From Verrucomicrobiota bacterium (GTDB taxonomy: Bacteria; Verrucomicrobiota; Verrucomicrobiia; Opitutales; Opitutaceae): a stretch of 55,158 nucleotides of DNA. Below are positions 8,083-17,392 of the stretch, piece after piece. The stretch lies in contig JAFEGX010000017.1 of assembly GCA_018239675.1 (NCBI GenBank), positions 1 through 55,158 of the forward strand. Reading direction: 5' to 3'. The notes beneath the pieces are model-generated. The model worked only from the letters and a program-made list of their open reading frames with translations, searched no databases and had not been told where the DNA came from. Position numbers and translations under genes: made by a program. How positions within the stretch are numbered: position 1 is the stretch's first letter; each line of letters opens with the position of its first letter.

Positions 8083-9753
8083 TTACGGCGCCGTGACCTC
8101 GAACCCTGCGAAATCAGCCTGGGCCGCCGGGGAGCCCGCGACGAACAGGCCGACCTTGGCGCCCACCCAGTGCCCGACGGTGGCGGTGAATTCGCGACCC
8201 ACCGGCCGAAAAGCCGGCGATCCACTGCGGTAGGACCAGGTGACTTGGCCGCCGTCACGCACCGAGGCCCGCAGCTGGACCGGGCCCGCCATCACCACCC
8301 CGAGATCCTCAATCTGCTCCGCGTGACCTTTTTGGGCCTCATGGACGGACGCGTACACCAGCGTCGTCCGGTTGCCTTGCCGGCGCAGTCCCAGCCAGGC
8401 GTAGTCGTAACCGAACACGAGCAAGCCGGTCCGATCACCCTCGGCCTGCGGGGAGAGCTCAACCGTCACCGTGACATCAAACTCCCGCGCCGGGAATTTC
8501 TGCAGCAGCAGGTTCGGCGCTTCGTATAGTCGCGACGCGATTCCTGCCGGCACCCGCAGCCGCAGGTGGTGCGGCCGCTCGGTGAGCGAAAACCAATCCA
8601 CCGACGGATTGGCCTGCCACTGCCACTGCGGCGCCAGGGTCGGAGCGAGAAAATCGTCCGAGGCCGCGGGCGCCTTCCGCGGTTGGGCAGGCAGCGCCGG
8701 TTTCCGGTGGACCAGCACCGGGGCTCCGGTCGTGGCGCCGGAGGCCGCGCCCGTTCCGACACACGGCCAGTCGTCGCGCCAGACGACCGGCTGCAGGTGG
8801 ACGACGCGCCCGTACGCTGCCTGATCCTGAAAATGGAGGAACCACCACTCTCCCTGCGGCGTGTCGACCAGCGCGCCCTGATGGGGGCCGTTGACCGGCG
8901 TGTTGCCTTGGGCGAGCACGATCCGGTCGGCGTAGGGACCGCGGATGTCGCGGGACCGGTAAACCACCTGCCAGCCCGTCGCCACGCCGCCCGCTGGGGC
9001 GAAGACATAATACCAGCCGTTGCGCTGGTAGAACTTGGGACCTTCGAGCGTCGTGGTGCCCGGGAACCGGTGGCCGTCGATCACCACGCCGAGATCCTCC
9101 TCGACGCGCCGGCCATCGGCGCCGAGGCGGAGCAGCGTGAGCACGTTGTTGATGCCGGCCCGGCTCTTCGCCCAGGCGTGGATGAGATACACGCGGCCAT
9201 CGGCGTCCCACAGCGGACACGGGTCGATCAGGCCTTTGCCGGCTTTCACCAGCACCGGGGCGCTCCACGGGCCGCGCGGGTCCGCGGCCGTGATTACATA
9301 CAGCCCGAAGTCCGGATCCGGATAATAAATCCAATAGCGGCCCGCATGGACGCGGATCGCCGGCGCCCACACGCCCTTGCCGGGTTGGGGTACGCGGAAA
9401 AAGTCCTCCGGCACCAAACGCGGCAGCGCGTGCCCGACCAGTTCCCAGTTCACGAGGTCGCGCGAATGGAGCAGCGGCAGGCCGGGCACGTGGCTGAAGC
9501 TCGACGCCGTCATCCAGTAGTCATCCCCCACCCGCACCACGTCAGGGTCGGAATAGTCGGCCTGCAGGATCGGATTGCGGTAACGGCCATCACCCAGATC
9601 GGGCTGCCAGGGGGAGGACGCGGAGTTCATCGGAGTTTCAGCTACCGGTATGTTCAGGACCGGCGCCGCGCTGGCGGCAAGCACCACCGCCACCAGGCAT
9701 GCCGCCGCCCCGCCCGCGCGCCGCCATCTTGATACCCAAGCGGGGAGTGTCAC
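8083..9753 (-). CDS. Glycoside hydrolase family 43 protein, secreted
   Basis: A 556-residue enzyme starting with GTG and a signal peptide (basic start, then ACLVAVVLAASAA). The five-bladed propeller of GH43 covers roughly residues 55-330. YSDPDVVRVGDDYW carries the base aspartate, DPCPLWDADGRVYL the pKa-modulating aspartate region and TTLEGPKFY the acid glutamate. Residues about 360-555 form a C-terminal beta-sandwich of the kind found in beta-xylosidase/arabinosidase relatives. It probably trims arabinose, xylose or galactose side chains from pectin. It is the last gene of the long pectin operon, 14 bp after the preceding stop. Confidence 0.88.
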   Translation of the reverse strand: MTLPAWVSRWRRAGGAAACLVAVVLAASAAPVLNIPVAETPMNSASSPWQPDLGDGRYRNPILQADYSDPDVVRVGDDYWMTASSFSHVPGLPLLHSRDLVNWELVGHALPRLVPEDFFRVPQPGKGVWAPAIRVHAGRYWIYYPDPDFGLYVITAADPRGPWSAPVLVKAGKGLIDPCPLWDADGRVYLIHAWAKSRAGINNVLTLLRLGADGRRVEEDLGVVIDGHRFPGTTTLEGPKFYQRNGWYYVFAPAGGVATGWQVVYRSRDIRGPYADRIVLAQGNTPVNGPHQGALVDTPQGEWWFLHFQDQAAYGRVVHLQPVVWRDDWPCVGTGAASGATTGAPVLVHRKPALPAQPRKAPAASDDFLAPTLAPQWQWQANPSVDWFSLTERPHHLRLRVPAGIASRLYEAPNLLLQKFPAREFDVTVTVELSPQAEGDRTGLLVFGYDYAWLGLRRQGNRTTLVYASVHEAQKGHAEQIEDLGVVMAGPVQLRASVRDGGQVTWSYRSGSPAFRPVGREFTATVGHWVGAKVGLFVAGSPAAQADFAGFEVTAP

Positions 9754-9767
9754 GTGCAGGCGACCGG

Positions 9768-12437
9768 CTACCGCGCCGCTCCCAGCTGGGTGTGGAGAAA
9801 TCGATCCGTCGCGGCCAGCGTCGGCTCGAACCAGGGCTGGAACAGCCAGAACGGATGCGGCGTGTCCGGGATCACCACCGTTTCGGCGGTCACGCCCGCT
9901 GACTTGAGCCGCGCGGCCATCTCGGCGCGACCCGGCAGGATCGGCGTCGGGGCCGTGCTGTTGATGAACAGGGTCGGCGCGCTCCGCGAGCCGACATGAC
10001 CGACGGCCGAAGCCGCCCGCCAGACCTCCGGATGTTCACTGAACTTGCCGCCGAGGAAGCGCACCGGCGCGCTCGGGGACTTCTCCTGCTGCTCGACCAG
10101 TTCGGCGCCGGTGAAATCCGCGAGGCCGTCGATGTCCACGACCGCCTGGACTGCGCTCGAGGTTCCAACCACGCCGACCGTGCCCTCGAATTCCTCCTGA
10201 CCGTTCGTGGCGCCGAGGAGCGCCACGAGCTGGCCGCCGGCCGACATGCCGACCGCGCCGATGTGACCGGAGTCGAGCCGGTACTCCGCCGCGTGCGCCC
10301 GCAGCCAGCGCACCGTCGCCTTCAGGTCGTGCAACGCCGCCGGAAACCGCCCCGCGGGGCCGAGCCGGTAGCTCACCGGCACCACGACATACCCGAGCGC
10401 GGCCAGACGCTTCGCGAACGGGCGCTCCATCTGCCGCGTGCCGCTGTCCCACCCGCCCGCATGCACCAACAGTACCGCGGGACGCACGATCGCGTCGGCC
10501 GGACGGTAGACATCAATCTCGATGCGCTCCCGTCCCGCCGTGGCGACCGTCACGTCCTCGACGGCCCTGACTCCCGCCGGGATCTCGTCCGGGAGCCGCC
10601 GGATCCGCGGGTAGGCGCGCCGGAGCGGGCGTTCGGCGTTGGCAACGGTGAAGGCCTCGACGCGGCGGCGCCACTTCGGGTAGCTCTCGGCCAGCAGTCG
10701 CGCCGGCGAGCTGACATACCAGTTGTAGCCCGTGCGGCGCTCGTACTCGATCTCGGCGAGGGCGTAGTGCACCTTGGAGTCGCGGCCGAGGAAGATCGGG
10801 CGATTGGTCCCAAGCTCGTAGAACCGGGCCCAGAGCGGAGACGCCGCCGGGTCCGGAGTGACCACCCGGTCCCAGCCCCGCGGCGAGTTTGCGTCCGGCA
10901 CGCGCTCGTAGCGCAGCCCGTTGATCTGTGCGCGGCGAAACCAGGCGACCGCCGTCTCGACTGCCTCGACGACCTCCGCCGACGGATCATCGACGTCCAT
11001 CAGGAACCGCACGATGCCCACGCTCTCACCGCCCGAGAGCGAGACCGGCTCGAACTTCCGGGCGGGGGCCGGCGCGAACGTCCGCTCGTCGTGCTGCGCG
11101 CACCAGACGGTGCGCACGCCGTGGTCCACGACCTGGCAGCGCAGAATGCAGTCGACGCCGCGCGCCACGGCCGCCGCGGCCCTCTCCCTCAGCTCCGATG
11201 CCACGAACCGGAAGGGTGGCCGTCCCCGGGCCACGTCGTTGAGCACCTCAAGGACGCTGGCCATGGCATCGTCGTTGAACGTAATGTGGGAGTAGTAGCC
11301 ATGCCGCAACGGGAAGAACTGCGGCCAGCCGCCATTCGGGTATTGCGCGGCCAGGAGGTACTCGAGCCCCTTCACGACGGCCGCCTGGTGGGCGGCGCTG
11401 CCGTTGGTCGCGCTGATCACGCGGGCGAGGAAACGGAGCTGGGTATGGGTCGCGCCGTTGTCGATGGTCGCCATCTGCTCGTCGTCCGGCACGCCCGCCT
11501 TGCGGGCCGCGGCCTCGACGGCGGGCGGCAGCGACATCTCGCGGTTCTTGGGCCAGCCGCCGGCCGGCAGCTGGTACTCGAGCACGACATCCGCCATGGC
11601 CCGCGCGTCCGCCGACGCATACCACGCCGCCGGCTGGCGGAGCACATCGCGCCACTTCACCGGGGCAAACCGGGCCGGGGCCGTGGCGGGATCCTCGCGG
11701 AGAAACCGCGCGAGCGGGAGCCGGCGCCGGCGGATCTCATCAGCGACGAGGCCGGCCACCGTCCGGGCGCCGGCGAGCGAAAAATGCGTGTCGTCCCTCA
11801 CCCCATCCGGCCAGCGCGGGTGCTCGCCCGGGGCGAGGTGGAGAAAGAGCCGTGACGCCAGGTCGGGACCAAGCCCGGCGAAACACGTCCGGGTGCGCGC
11901 CTCGAGATCGAGCAACGGCGCGCCTTCGGCCTGGGCGACCGCCCGCACCGCGTCGGGATAGGCGCCGTGCGTGTCGGCCCAGCTGCCCTGCGCGTCCCAG
12001 CGCAGCCGCGCCACCGGGGTCGCCAGTACCGGCTCGGCGCCGCGGGCCCGGACCTCGCGCACGAACCGCACCAGGTTGGCGCGGTAATCGGTGTCGGGGG
12101 CGGCGTAACGCGCCGGATCCTCGGCCTTCTCGTCGTTGTGGCCGAACTGGATGATCACCCAGTCGCCCGGCCGCAGCGCGTCGAGGAGCTGCTGCCAGAG
12201 ACCCTGGTCGCGAAACGAGCGCGTGCTGCGGCCGTTGCGCGCCCGGTTGTCGAGCTGCAGTGGCGGCTGCACCAGTTCCCGCAGACCCTGGCCCCAGCCG
12301 CGCTGCGGTGTCTCGGCCTCAGGCTGGTCGGCCACCGTTGAGTCCCCCGCGAGGAAGAGCGTCGGCGCGCCCGGGGACGCCGGCGCCAGGACCGCCAGCA
12401 GCAGCACCGCGAGCAGGATCGGGCGGCGGGTCGGCAT
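9768..12437 (-). CDS. Three-domain pectinase: SGNH acetylesterase, PL10 pectate lyase, alpha/beta-hydrolase esterase
   Basis: An 889-residue secreted protein with a signal peptide (residues 1-24). Residues 25-240 are an SGNH esterase of the rhamnogalacturonan acetylesterase type: GDST at 31-34, RNGRS near 68, GHND at 99-102 and DDTH at 215-218. Residues about 265-590 match pectate lyase PL10 (GGWPKN near 293, DNGATHTQL at 326, CAQHD near 446, SLSGGES near 466). Residues about 625-885 are an acetyl/feruloyl-esterase-like alpha/beta hydrolase with HAGGW at 659, GMSAGG with Ser732, and His861 in DTPHPFW. All expected catalytic motifs of the two esterases are present. One chain could therefore remove acetyl groups and cut the exposed galacturonan backbone. 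It lies 11 bp downstream of the hexuronate carrier gene. Confidence 0.88.
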   Translation of the reverse strand: MPTRRPILLAVLLLAVLAPASPGAPTLFLAGDSTVADQPEAETPQRGWGQGLRELVQPPLQLDNRARNGRSTRSFRDQGLWQQLLDALRPGDWVIIQFGHNDEKAEDPARYAAPDTDYRANLVRFVREVRARGAEPVLATPVARLRWDAQGSWADTHGAYPDAVRAVAQAEGAPLLDLEARTRTCFAGLGPDLASRLFLHLAPGEHPRWPDGVRDDTHFSLAGARTVAGLVADEIRRRRLPLARFLREDPATAPARFAPVKWRDVLRQPAAWYASADARAMADVVLEYQLPAGGWPKNREMSLPPAVEAAARKAGVPDDEQMATIDNGATHTQLRFLARVISATNGSAAHQAAVVKGLEYLLAAQYPNGGWPQFFPLRHGYYSHITFNDDAMASVLEVLNDVARGRPPFRFVASELRERAAAAVARGVDCILRCQVVDHGVRTVWCAQHDERTFAPAPARKFEPVSLSGGESVGIVRFLMDVDDPSAEVVEAVETAVAWFRRAQINGLRYERVPDANSPRGWDRVVTPDPAASPLWARFYELGTNRPIFLGRDSKVHYALAEIEYERRTGYNWYVSSPARLLAESYPKWRRRVEAFTVANAERPLRRAYPRIRRLPDEIPAGVRAVEDVTVATAGRERIEIDVYRPADAIVRPAVLLVHAGGWDSGTRQMERPFAKRLAALGYVVVPVSYRLGPAGRFPAALHDLKATVRWLRAHAAEYRLDSGHIGAVGMSAGGQLVALLGATNGQEEFEGTVGVVGTSSAVQAVVDIDGLADFTGAELVEQQEKSPSAPVRFLGGKFSEHPEVWRAASAVGHVGSRSAPTLFINSTAPTPILPGRAEMAARLKSAGVTAETVVIPDTPHPFWLFQPWFEPTLAATDRFLHTQLGAAR

Positions 12438-12448
12438 GACCGGGACGC

Positions 12449-13855
12449 TCAGTCCAGCCTAACCTGGCTGAAGCGCGGCGCGAGGACGTGCATGATGACC
12501 CAGGCCACGACGTAGGCCGAGCCGCAGATCGCGAACATGATCCCGTAGCCAAGCTCGATGTGGTCCTGCGCGGCGAAGTGCTGCAGGAGCCGTCCCGCCA
12601 CGCGGGCGATGAGGATGCCGCCCACCGCGCCGGCCATGCCGCCGAGGCCGGTGACGGACGCCACGGCGCGCTTCGGGAACATGTCGGAAACGGTGGTGAA
12701 GATGTTGGCCGACCACGCCTGGTGGGCGGAGCAGGCCACCGCGATCGTGGCGACAGCCAGCCAAGTGTTGATCTGGCCGAGACGCGAGGCGAGCAGCACC
12801 GACAGCGGCGCGAGCGCGAAGAGGAACATCGCGAGCTTCCGCGCCCGGCTCGGGTCCATGCCGCCGGACATGAACTGCTTCGGCAGCCAGCCGCCGAAGA
12901 TCGAGCCGGCGGTCGCCACGGTGTAGACGACGGCAACGGCAAACGGCCAGCTGATCACCCCCGGGATGGTGGAAGTGTCGCCGGCGAAGCCGGGATGCGC
13001 CGCCAGATGCGCACTGACCTTGCGGGCATTCTCGCCGGCGAGGAAGGCCGGCAGCCAGAACAGATAAAACCACCAGATCGGGTCGGTGAGGAACTTGCCG
13101 ATCACAAAGGCCCACGTCTGCCGGAAGCCGAGGAGCTTCGCGCCCGACATCCGCGGCGCCGCCGGGCCCGAACCTTCAGCCTGCTCGTCCCGGTCGCTGT
13201 GAATGTAGTCATACTCCGCCTGCTTCAGGTGACCCGACTGCAGCTTCGAACTCGGCGAGGCGTAGAGCGAGTACCAGAAGGCGAGCCAAAGCAGGCCCAC
13301 CACCCCGGTGAGCACAAACGCCCATTCCCAGCCCCACGTCGCCGCGATGCCGGGCACCACGAGCGGCGCCACGATCGCGCCGACGTTCGCGCCGGAATTG
13401 TAGAGTCCGGTGGCGTACGCGCGCTCCTTCTTCGGGAACCACTCGGCGATCGTCTTGTTCGCCGCCGGGAAATTGCCCGCCTCGCTGAAACCGAGCGCCG
13501 CGCGCCAGAACCCGAACGTCGCGGTCGTATGGCCGAACGCGTGCCCGATGGCCGCGACACTCCAGCCGATGAGCGAATAGGCGTAGCCCGCCTTCGTTCC
13601 CACCCAGTCGATGAACCGCCCGGCGGCCAGCATGCCGACCGCGTAGGCCACCTGGAAGCAGATCACCACGGTCGAATAGTTTAGTTCGCGGTCACCCTTG
13701 TCCGCGCCGAAGACGCCGTGGTCCGACAGCGTCTCCTTGAGAAGACCGAGGACGTTCCGGTCGAGGTAGTTGATCGTCGTCGCGAAGAACACCAGGGCGC
13801 AGATCGTCCAGCGGTAGCGGCCGATCTGCGCCGAAAGGGAGGCGGGAGAGTTCAT
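12449..13855 (-). CDS. exuT: Hexuronate MFS transporter (ExuT-like, ACS family)
   Basis: A 468-residue inner-membrane carrier with about twelve membrane segments. TM1 holds [14 protein letters not shown], the anion:cation symporter hallmark (INYxDR), and the later stretch [31 protein letters not shown] is typical of hexuronate/glucarate carriers. It should import galacturonate or short unsaturated uronates, with protons, from the periplasm after cleavage by the neighbouring lyases and hydrolases. It sits mid-operon, with 22 bp to the GH105-GH28 gene upstream and 11 bp to the three-domain pectinase downstream. Its start is preceded by CCCC rather than a purine-rich ribosome site. Confidence 0.9.
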   Translation of the reverse strand: MNSPASLSAQIGRYRWTICALVFFATTINYLDRNVLGLLKETLSDHGVFGADKGDRELNYSTVVICFQVAYAVGMLAAGRFIDWVGTKAGYAYSLIGWSVAAIGHAFGHTTATFGFWRAALGFSEAGNFPAANKTIAEWFPKKERAYATGLYNSGANVGAIVAPLVVPGIAATWGWEWAFVLTGVVGLLWLAFWYSLYASPSSKLQSGHLKQAEYDYIHSDRDEQAEGSGPAAPRMSGAKLLGFRQTWAFVIGKFLTDPIWWFYLFWLPAFLAGENARKVSAHLAAHPGFAGDTSTIPGVISWPFAVAVVYTVATAGSIFGGWLPKQFMSGGMDPSRARKLAMFLFALAPLSVLLASRLGQINTWLAVATIAVACSAHQAWSANIFTTVSDMFPKRAVASVTGLGGMAGAVGGILIARVAGRLLQHFAAQDHIELGYGIMFAICGSAYVVAWVIMHVLAPRFSQVRLD

Positions 13856-13877
13856 GGGGCGGGGAAAACAGGGCGGG

Positions 13878-16451
13878 TCATTCGGCCGGGCGCGAGTTCG
13901 TGCTGCGCACGGGTGCCGGCGGGCGGACCTTGACCCGGGTCAGGGTGATGCGCCCGGCGCCGTTCACCAGGTCGCCCGCGGTGACGCCGTCAAACGTGCA
14001 GTCGGTCAGGCGAATGTCGTCGATGGTCGCGCCGGGAAATCCCTGGATGAACAGCACGCGCGGGCTCTGCCGGCTCGTGACATGATCCAGCTGGAGGTTG
14101 CGCGCGACCGGGCGGTGCGCGCCGTCCGGGCCCTCCTCGTAGAGAAAGTCCACGGTCAGCACGGCCTCGCTCACGGCGCCGATCCGCACGTTGCGCAGGA
14201 AGATGTTCTCGAGCACGCCACCGCGCCGCGCGTTCGACTTGAGCCGCAGCGCGCGGTCGAGGTTCGGGCTGTCCATCCGACAGTCCTCCACAAAGACGTT
14301 TCGCACGTCGCCCGAGACCTCGCTGCCCAGCACGACGCCGCCGTGCCCGTCGCGCATCTCGCAGCGGCGGATGACGATGTTCTCGCTCGGCACGTGCACG
14401 CGCCGGCCGTCGTTGTCGCGGCCGGACTTGATGGCGATGCAGTCGTCGCCGGTGTCGAACCCGCAGTCCTCGATCAGCACGTCGCGCGAGGACTCCGGGT
14501 CGCAGCCGTCGTTGTTCGGGCCGTGCGAGCGGATGGTGACGCCGCGCACCGTGACGTGCCGCGAGAGCACCGGGTGGATTTCCCACATCGGGGAGCGGAG
14601 GATCGTCACACCCTCCACGAGCACGCGCTCGCAGCGGTAGAACTGGAGGAAATTGGGCCGCAGCCAGGAGCCGGGTCCGAGGCGCCGCTGCTCCACCGGC
14701 ACCCCGCGTTCGCCCCAGTCGGCGAGCTGACGCCGGGCGGCGGCCTGGCGGACGGGCGGCTGCTCCTTGCGGTTCCAGCCCCACCAGTTGTCGAAGCTGG
14801 CCTGGCCGTCGAGCGTGCCGGTTCCGGTCACGGCGACGTCGTGCTGCCCGAAGGCGTAGATCAGGGCGGAGTAATTGTAGCACTCGATGCCCTCCCAGCG
14901 GGTGAACACCACGGGGTAAGCGGCCGGATCCGTCGAGAAGCGCAGCGTGGCACCCGCGCTGACGTGCAGGTTCACGCCGCTCTGCAGGTGCACCGCGCCC
15001 GTGGGCCAGTCGCCCGCCGGCACCACCACCCGCCCGCCGCCCGCCGCATGGCAGGCCGCGATCGCGGCCTGGAGCGCCGCCGTCGCGTCGTGGCCGGGTT
15101 GCGCGCCAAAGTCCGTGATCGGAAAGTCCCTCGCCGGAAAGGCCGGGGCCTGGATGCCCGCCACCACCCGCTCGTAGTCGCCCCAGCCGCGCACCGGCAT
15201 GGCCGCGGCGGGCGCGGCCAGCAGGGTCTGCAGCTCGAGGCCGGCGAGGATGAAGGGCCCCACGCCCTTGAGGTCGTTTTCGACCACCGGCTCGCTGATG
15301 TAATACTCGAACGAACCGTCGCGCGGGCGGCCGCTCGCCGACGTGTAGCCGAGCCCCGCGACCTCGCAGATCCGGCCGAGGCTTACCGCCCCGGTCGCAT
15401 CGGTGCGCAGGCAGTCACGGACGAGTCCCGCGTACGCTTTTGCGGCCGCCGCGGCATAAGGCTCGCGCGGCAGGTACCCGCGGCTGACGCCCTTGGCGAG
15501 GGCATAGACAAACATGCTCGAGGCCGAACTCTCCAGGTAGTTGCCCGGGCGGCTGCCCTGGTCGAGGACCTGCCACCAGAGTCCGCTGGCCGGATCCTGC
15601 CAGCGCACCAGGCCCGCGGCCAGGCGCCGCAGGATGTCCCCGATCGCCTCCACCTCCGGGTGGGTCGGCGGGAGCTCGTCGAGACAGTCGACGAGCGCCA
15701 TGGCATACCAGCCGACGGAGCGGCCCCAGAAGTTCGGCGAGCGTCCGGTGGTCCGGTCGGCCCACGCCTGGGCGCGGGACTCGTCCCAGGCATGATAGAA
15801 CAGGCCCGACTTCGCGTCGTAGAGATGCCGGTCGATGAGGAGGAGCTGCCGCGCGACCTCGTCGAACGCGGCCGGATCGCCGTCCGCCTTGCCGGCGTGG
15901 GCGAGAAACGGCGAGGCCATGTACACGCCGTCGAGCCACATCTGGCCCGGATACCTCTGCTTGTGCCAGAAGCCGCCCTCGCTCGTGCGGGGCTGGCGCG
16001 CGAGCTGCGCGCGCAGCGTGGCCAGCGCGGCCTTCAACCGGGCCGCGCCGGTCTGCTCGTAGCGGAGCTGCAGGGCGCGCCCGGGCGTGACCATGTCGAG
16101 GTTGAACTCCTCCAGGCGGTAGGTCGCGATGGTCCCGTCGGGCCGGACATACGACTCCACGATCCGGGCCCCGTAATCCGTCATCGCTTGGTCGCCCGCC
16201 TGCGCGCCGAGCCGCAGCAGCGCGTACGAGAACAATCCGGCCGTGTAATCCCAGCGGGCCTTCTCCGCGCCCTGGTAGCAGAGCGTGTCTCCCCGCCGGG
16301 CCATTTCCGAGCGGGCGAGGCGCCGCGACCACTCCACGGGCGAGGCGCCCTGGTAGGTCGCCGGCAGCTCGGCCGCGCCCGCCGCCACGGCCAGCACGGC
16401 CCAGACGACACCGAGACGGACGCGGCGAAAAATGGTCGGCCCGGGGTTCAT
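13878..16451 (-). CDS. GH105 unsaturated galacturonyl hydrolase fused to GH28 polygalacturonase
   Basis: An 857-residue secreted protein with a signal peptide (VVWAVLAVAAGAA). Residues about 35-415 are a GH105 alpha/alpha-barrel like YteR: RWDYTAGL near 66, MWLDGVYMASPF near 171 with the likely catalytic Asp174, and FWGRSVGWYAMAL near 241. Residues about 440-850 are a GH28 beta-helix with PNNDGCD at 645, DTGDD at 666, GHGG at 702 and RLKS at 736. One chain would thus hydrolyse galacturonan and remove the unsaturated uronate left by lyases. Its ATG overlaps the pectinesterase stop as ATGA, implying coupled translation. Upstream in-frame starts lie inside the pectinesterase gene and were not used. 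Confidence 0.9.
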   Translation of the reverse strand: MNPGPTIFRRVRLGVVWAVLAVAAGAAELPATYQGASPVEWSRRLARSEMARRGDTLCYQGAEKARWDYTAGLFSYALLRLGAQAGDQAMTDYGARIVESYVRPDGTIATYRLEEFNLDMVTPGRALQLRYEQTGAARLKAALATLRAQLARQPRTSEGGFWHKQRYPGQMWLDGVYMASPFLAHAGKADGDPAAFDEVARQLLLIDRHLYDAKSGLFYHAWDESRAQAWADRTTGRSPNFWGRSVGWYAMALVDCLDELPPTHPEVEAIGDILRRLAAGLVRWQDPASGLWWQVLDQGSRPGNYLESSASSMFVYALAKGVSRGYLPREPYAAAAAKAYAGLVRDCLRTDATGAVSLGRICEVAGLGYTSASGRPRDGSFEYYISEPVVENDLKGVGPFILAGLELQTLLAAPAAAMPVRGWGDYERVVAGIQAPAFPARDFPITDFGAQPGHDATAALQAAIAACHAAGGGRVVVPAGDWPTGAVHLQSGVNLHVSAGATLRFSTDPAAYPVVFTRWEGIECYNYSALIYAFGQHDVAVTGTGTLDGQASFDNWWGWNRKEQPPVRQAAARRQLADWGERGVPVEQRRLGPGSWLRPNFLQFYRCERVLVEGVTILRSPMWEIHPVLSRHVTVRGVTIRSHGPNNDGCDPESSRDVLIEDCGFDTGDDCIAIKSGRDNDGRRVHVPSENIVIRRCEMRDGHGGVVLGSEVSGDVRNVFVEDCRMDSPNLDRALRLKSNARRGGVLENIFLRNVRIGAVSEAVLTVDFLYEEGPDGAHRPVARNLQLDHVTSRQSPRVLFIQGFPGATIDDIRLTDCTFDGVTAGDLVNGAGRITLTRVKVRPPAPVRSTNSRPAE

Positions 16452-17392
16452 GGGTGCCAGTCGCCGAGCACCGCGATGCGGTCGAAGCCCGCGGGCGCCG
16501 GACCGGGCGAGGACCGGGCCCACGGCACGCGCGCGCCGGCGGAGGCGCCCGGCCCGGTGCAGCCATACTCGGCAAAACGCACGAGCGGCGGCTTCACGTT
16601 CCATTCGCGCCAGCCCTCGGGCCGGATGCCGGCGCCAAGCTCGCAGCGGATGAAGGTCGCGCTGGGCGACTCGTGCCACGGGCGGCCGAGGTAGGTCGGC
16701 GGATTGCCGTAGGGAAAGGTGACGCGGCACTCAAAGAAGACGAACCCCGTCCGCCCGGCCGGGGTCGCGGGCGCCACGATGAAGCCCTGGTCGCGGCAGA
16801 AGATCTCGCAGCGCTCGAAGTACGCGGTGGCCGCCCCGTAGATGAAATCCACGTGACCCGCGATGTAGCACTCGGTGAAGAGCTGGCGCCCGGACTCGAG
16901 GCGCAGTGTGTCCTGCCAGCCGAGCAGCCGGCAGTGGCGGAACACCACGCGGTCGGCCTGCACCGAGCACGCCTGTGCCTGCATGCCGCGGCCATAGGAA
17001 TTCTCGAGGGTGAGGTTCTCGATCACCGCGTCGTGGCCCTCGGGCGTGACCAGCAACGCCGAAGCTCCCTGCCACCCGATCGGCTGGTTGTCCTCGCCGG
17101 GAACGGCCTGGCCGAGGTTGTAGGTAACTAGGGTCGCCGGGCCGGAACCACGCAGCGTGACAAACGGCTTGTTGAGGACGGTGTGGCCGAAATAGGCGCC
17201 CGGCTGGAGCAGGATCACGCGCGGCGTGGCGTTGTCGGCCGGGATGGCATCGATCGCCGCCTGCAGGGAGGCACCATCGGCACCCGAACCGGGGCCGACC
17301 ACGCGGAACGGCGCGTCGGCCGCGGCCCGCGCCGGAGACCCGCCCGAGGCGAGGGCGAGCAGCGCAAGGAGCACGGGCCAGCCACGGGTCAT
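16448..17392 (-). CDS. Pectinesterase (CE8), secreted
   Basis: A 314-residue right-handed beta-helix enzyme that removes methyl esters from homogalacturonan. It has a signal peptide (WPVLLALLALASGGSPARA). The CE8 motifs appear in order: GWQDTLR with the Gln-Asp pair, GHVDFIYG with the nucleophilic aspartate (the usual form is GTVDFIFG), and YLGRPWHE with the conserved LGRPW. The ATG at 17392 overlaps the stop of the DUF4861 gene as ATGA, and its own stop overlaps the next start in the same way, so three genes are translationally linked. Demethylation would precede cleavage by the PL10 and GH28 domains encoded downstream. Confidence 0.92.
   Translation of the reverse strand: MTRGWPVLLALLALASGGSPARAAADAPFRVVGPGSGADGASLQAAIDAIPADNATPRVILLQPGAYFGHTVLNKPFVTLRGSGPATLVTYNLGQAVPGEDNQPIGWQGASALLVTPEGHDAVIENLTLENSYGRGMQAQACSVQADRVVFRHCRLLGWQDTLRLESGRQLFTECYIAGHVDFIYGAATAYFERCEIFCRDQGFIVAPATPAGRTGFVFFECRVTFPYGNPPTYLGRPWHESPSATFIRCELGAGIRPEGWREWNVKPPLVRFAEYGCTGPGASAGARVPWARSSPGPAPAGFDRIAVLGDWHP

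Noticed and set aside
13854..16694. 946-aa + strand frame opposite the GH105-GH28 gene
   Set aside because: No recognisable domain; the opposite strand has full catalytic motifs. It is a long shadow frame caused by high GC at third positions.
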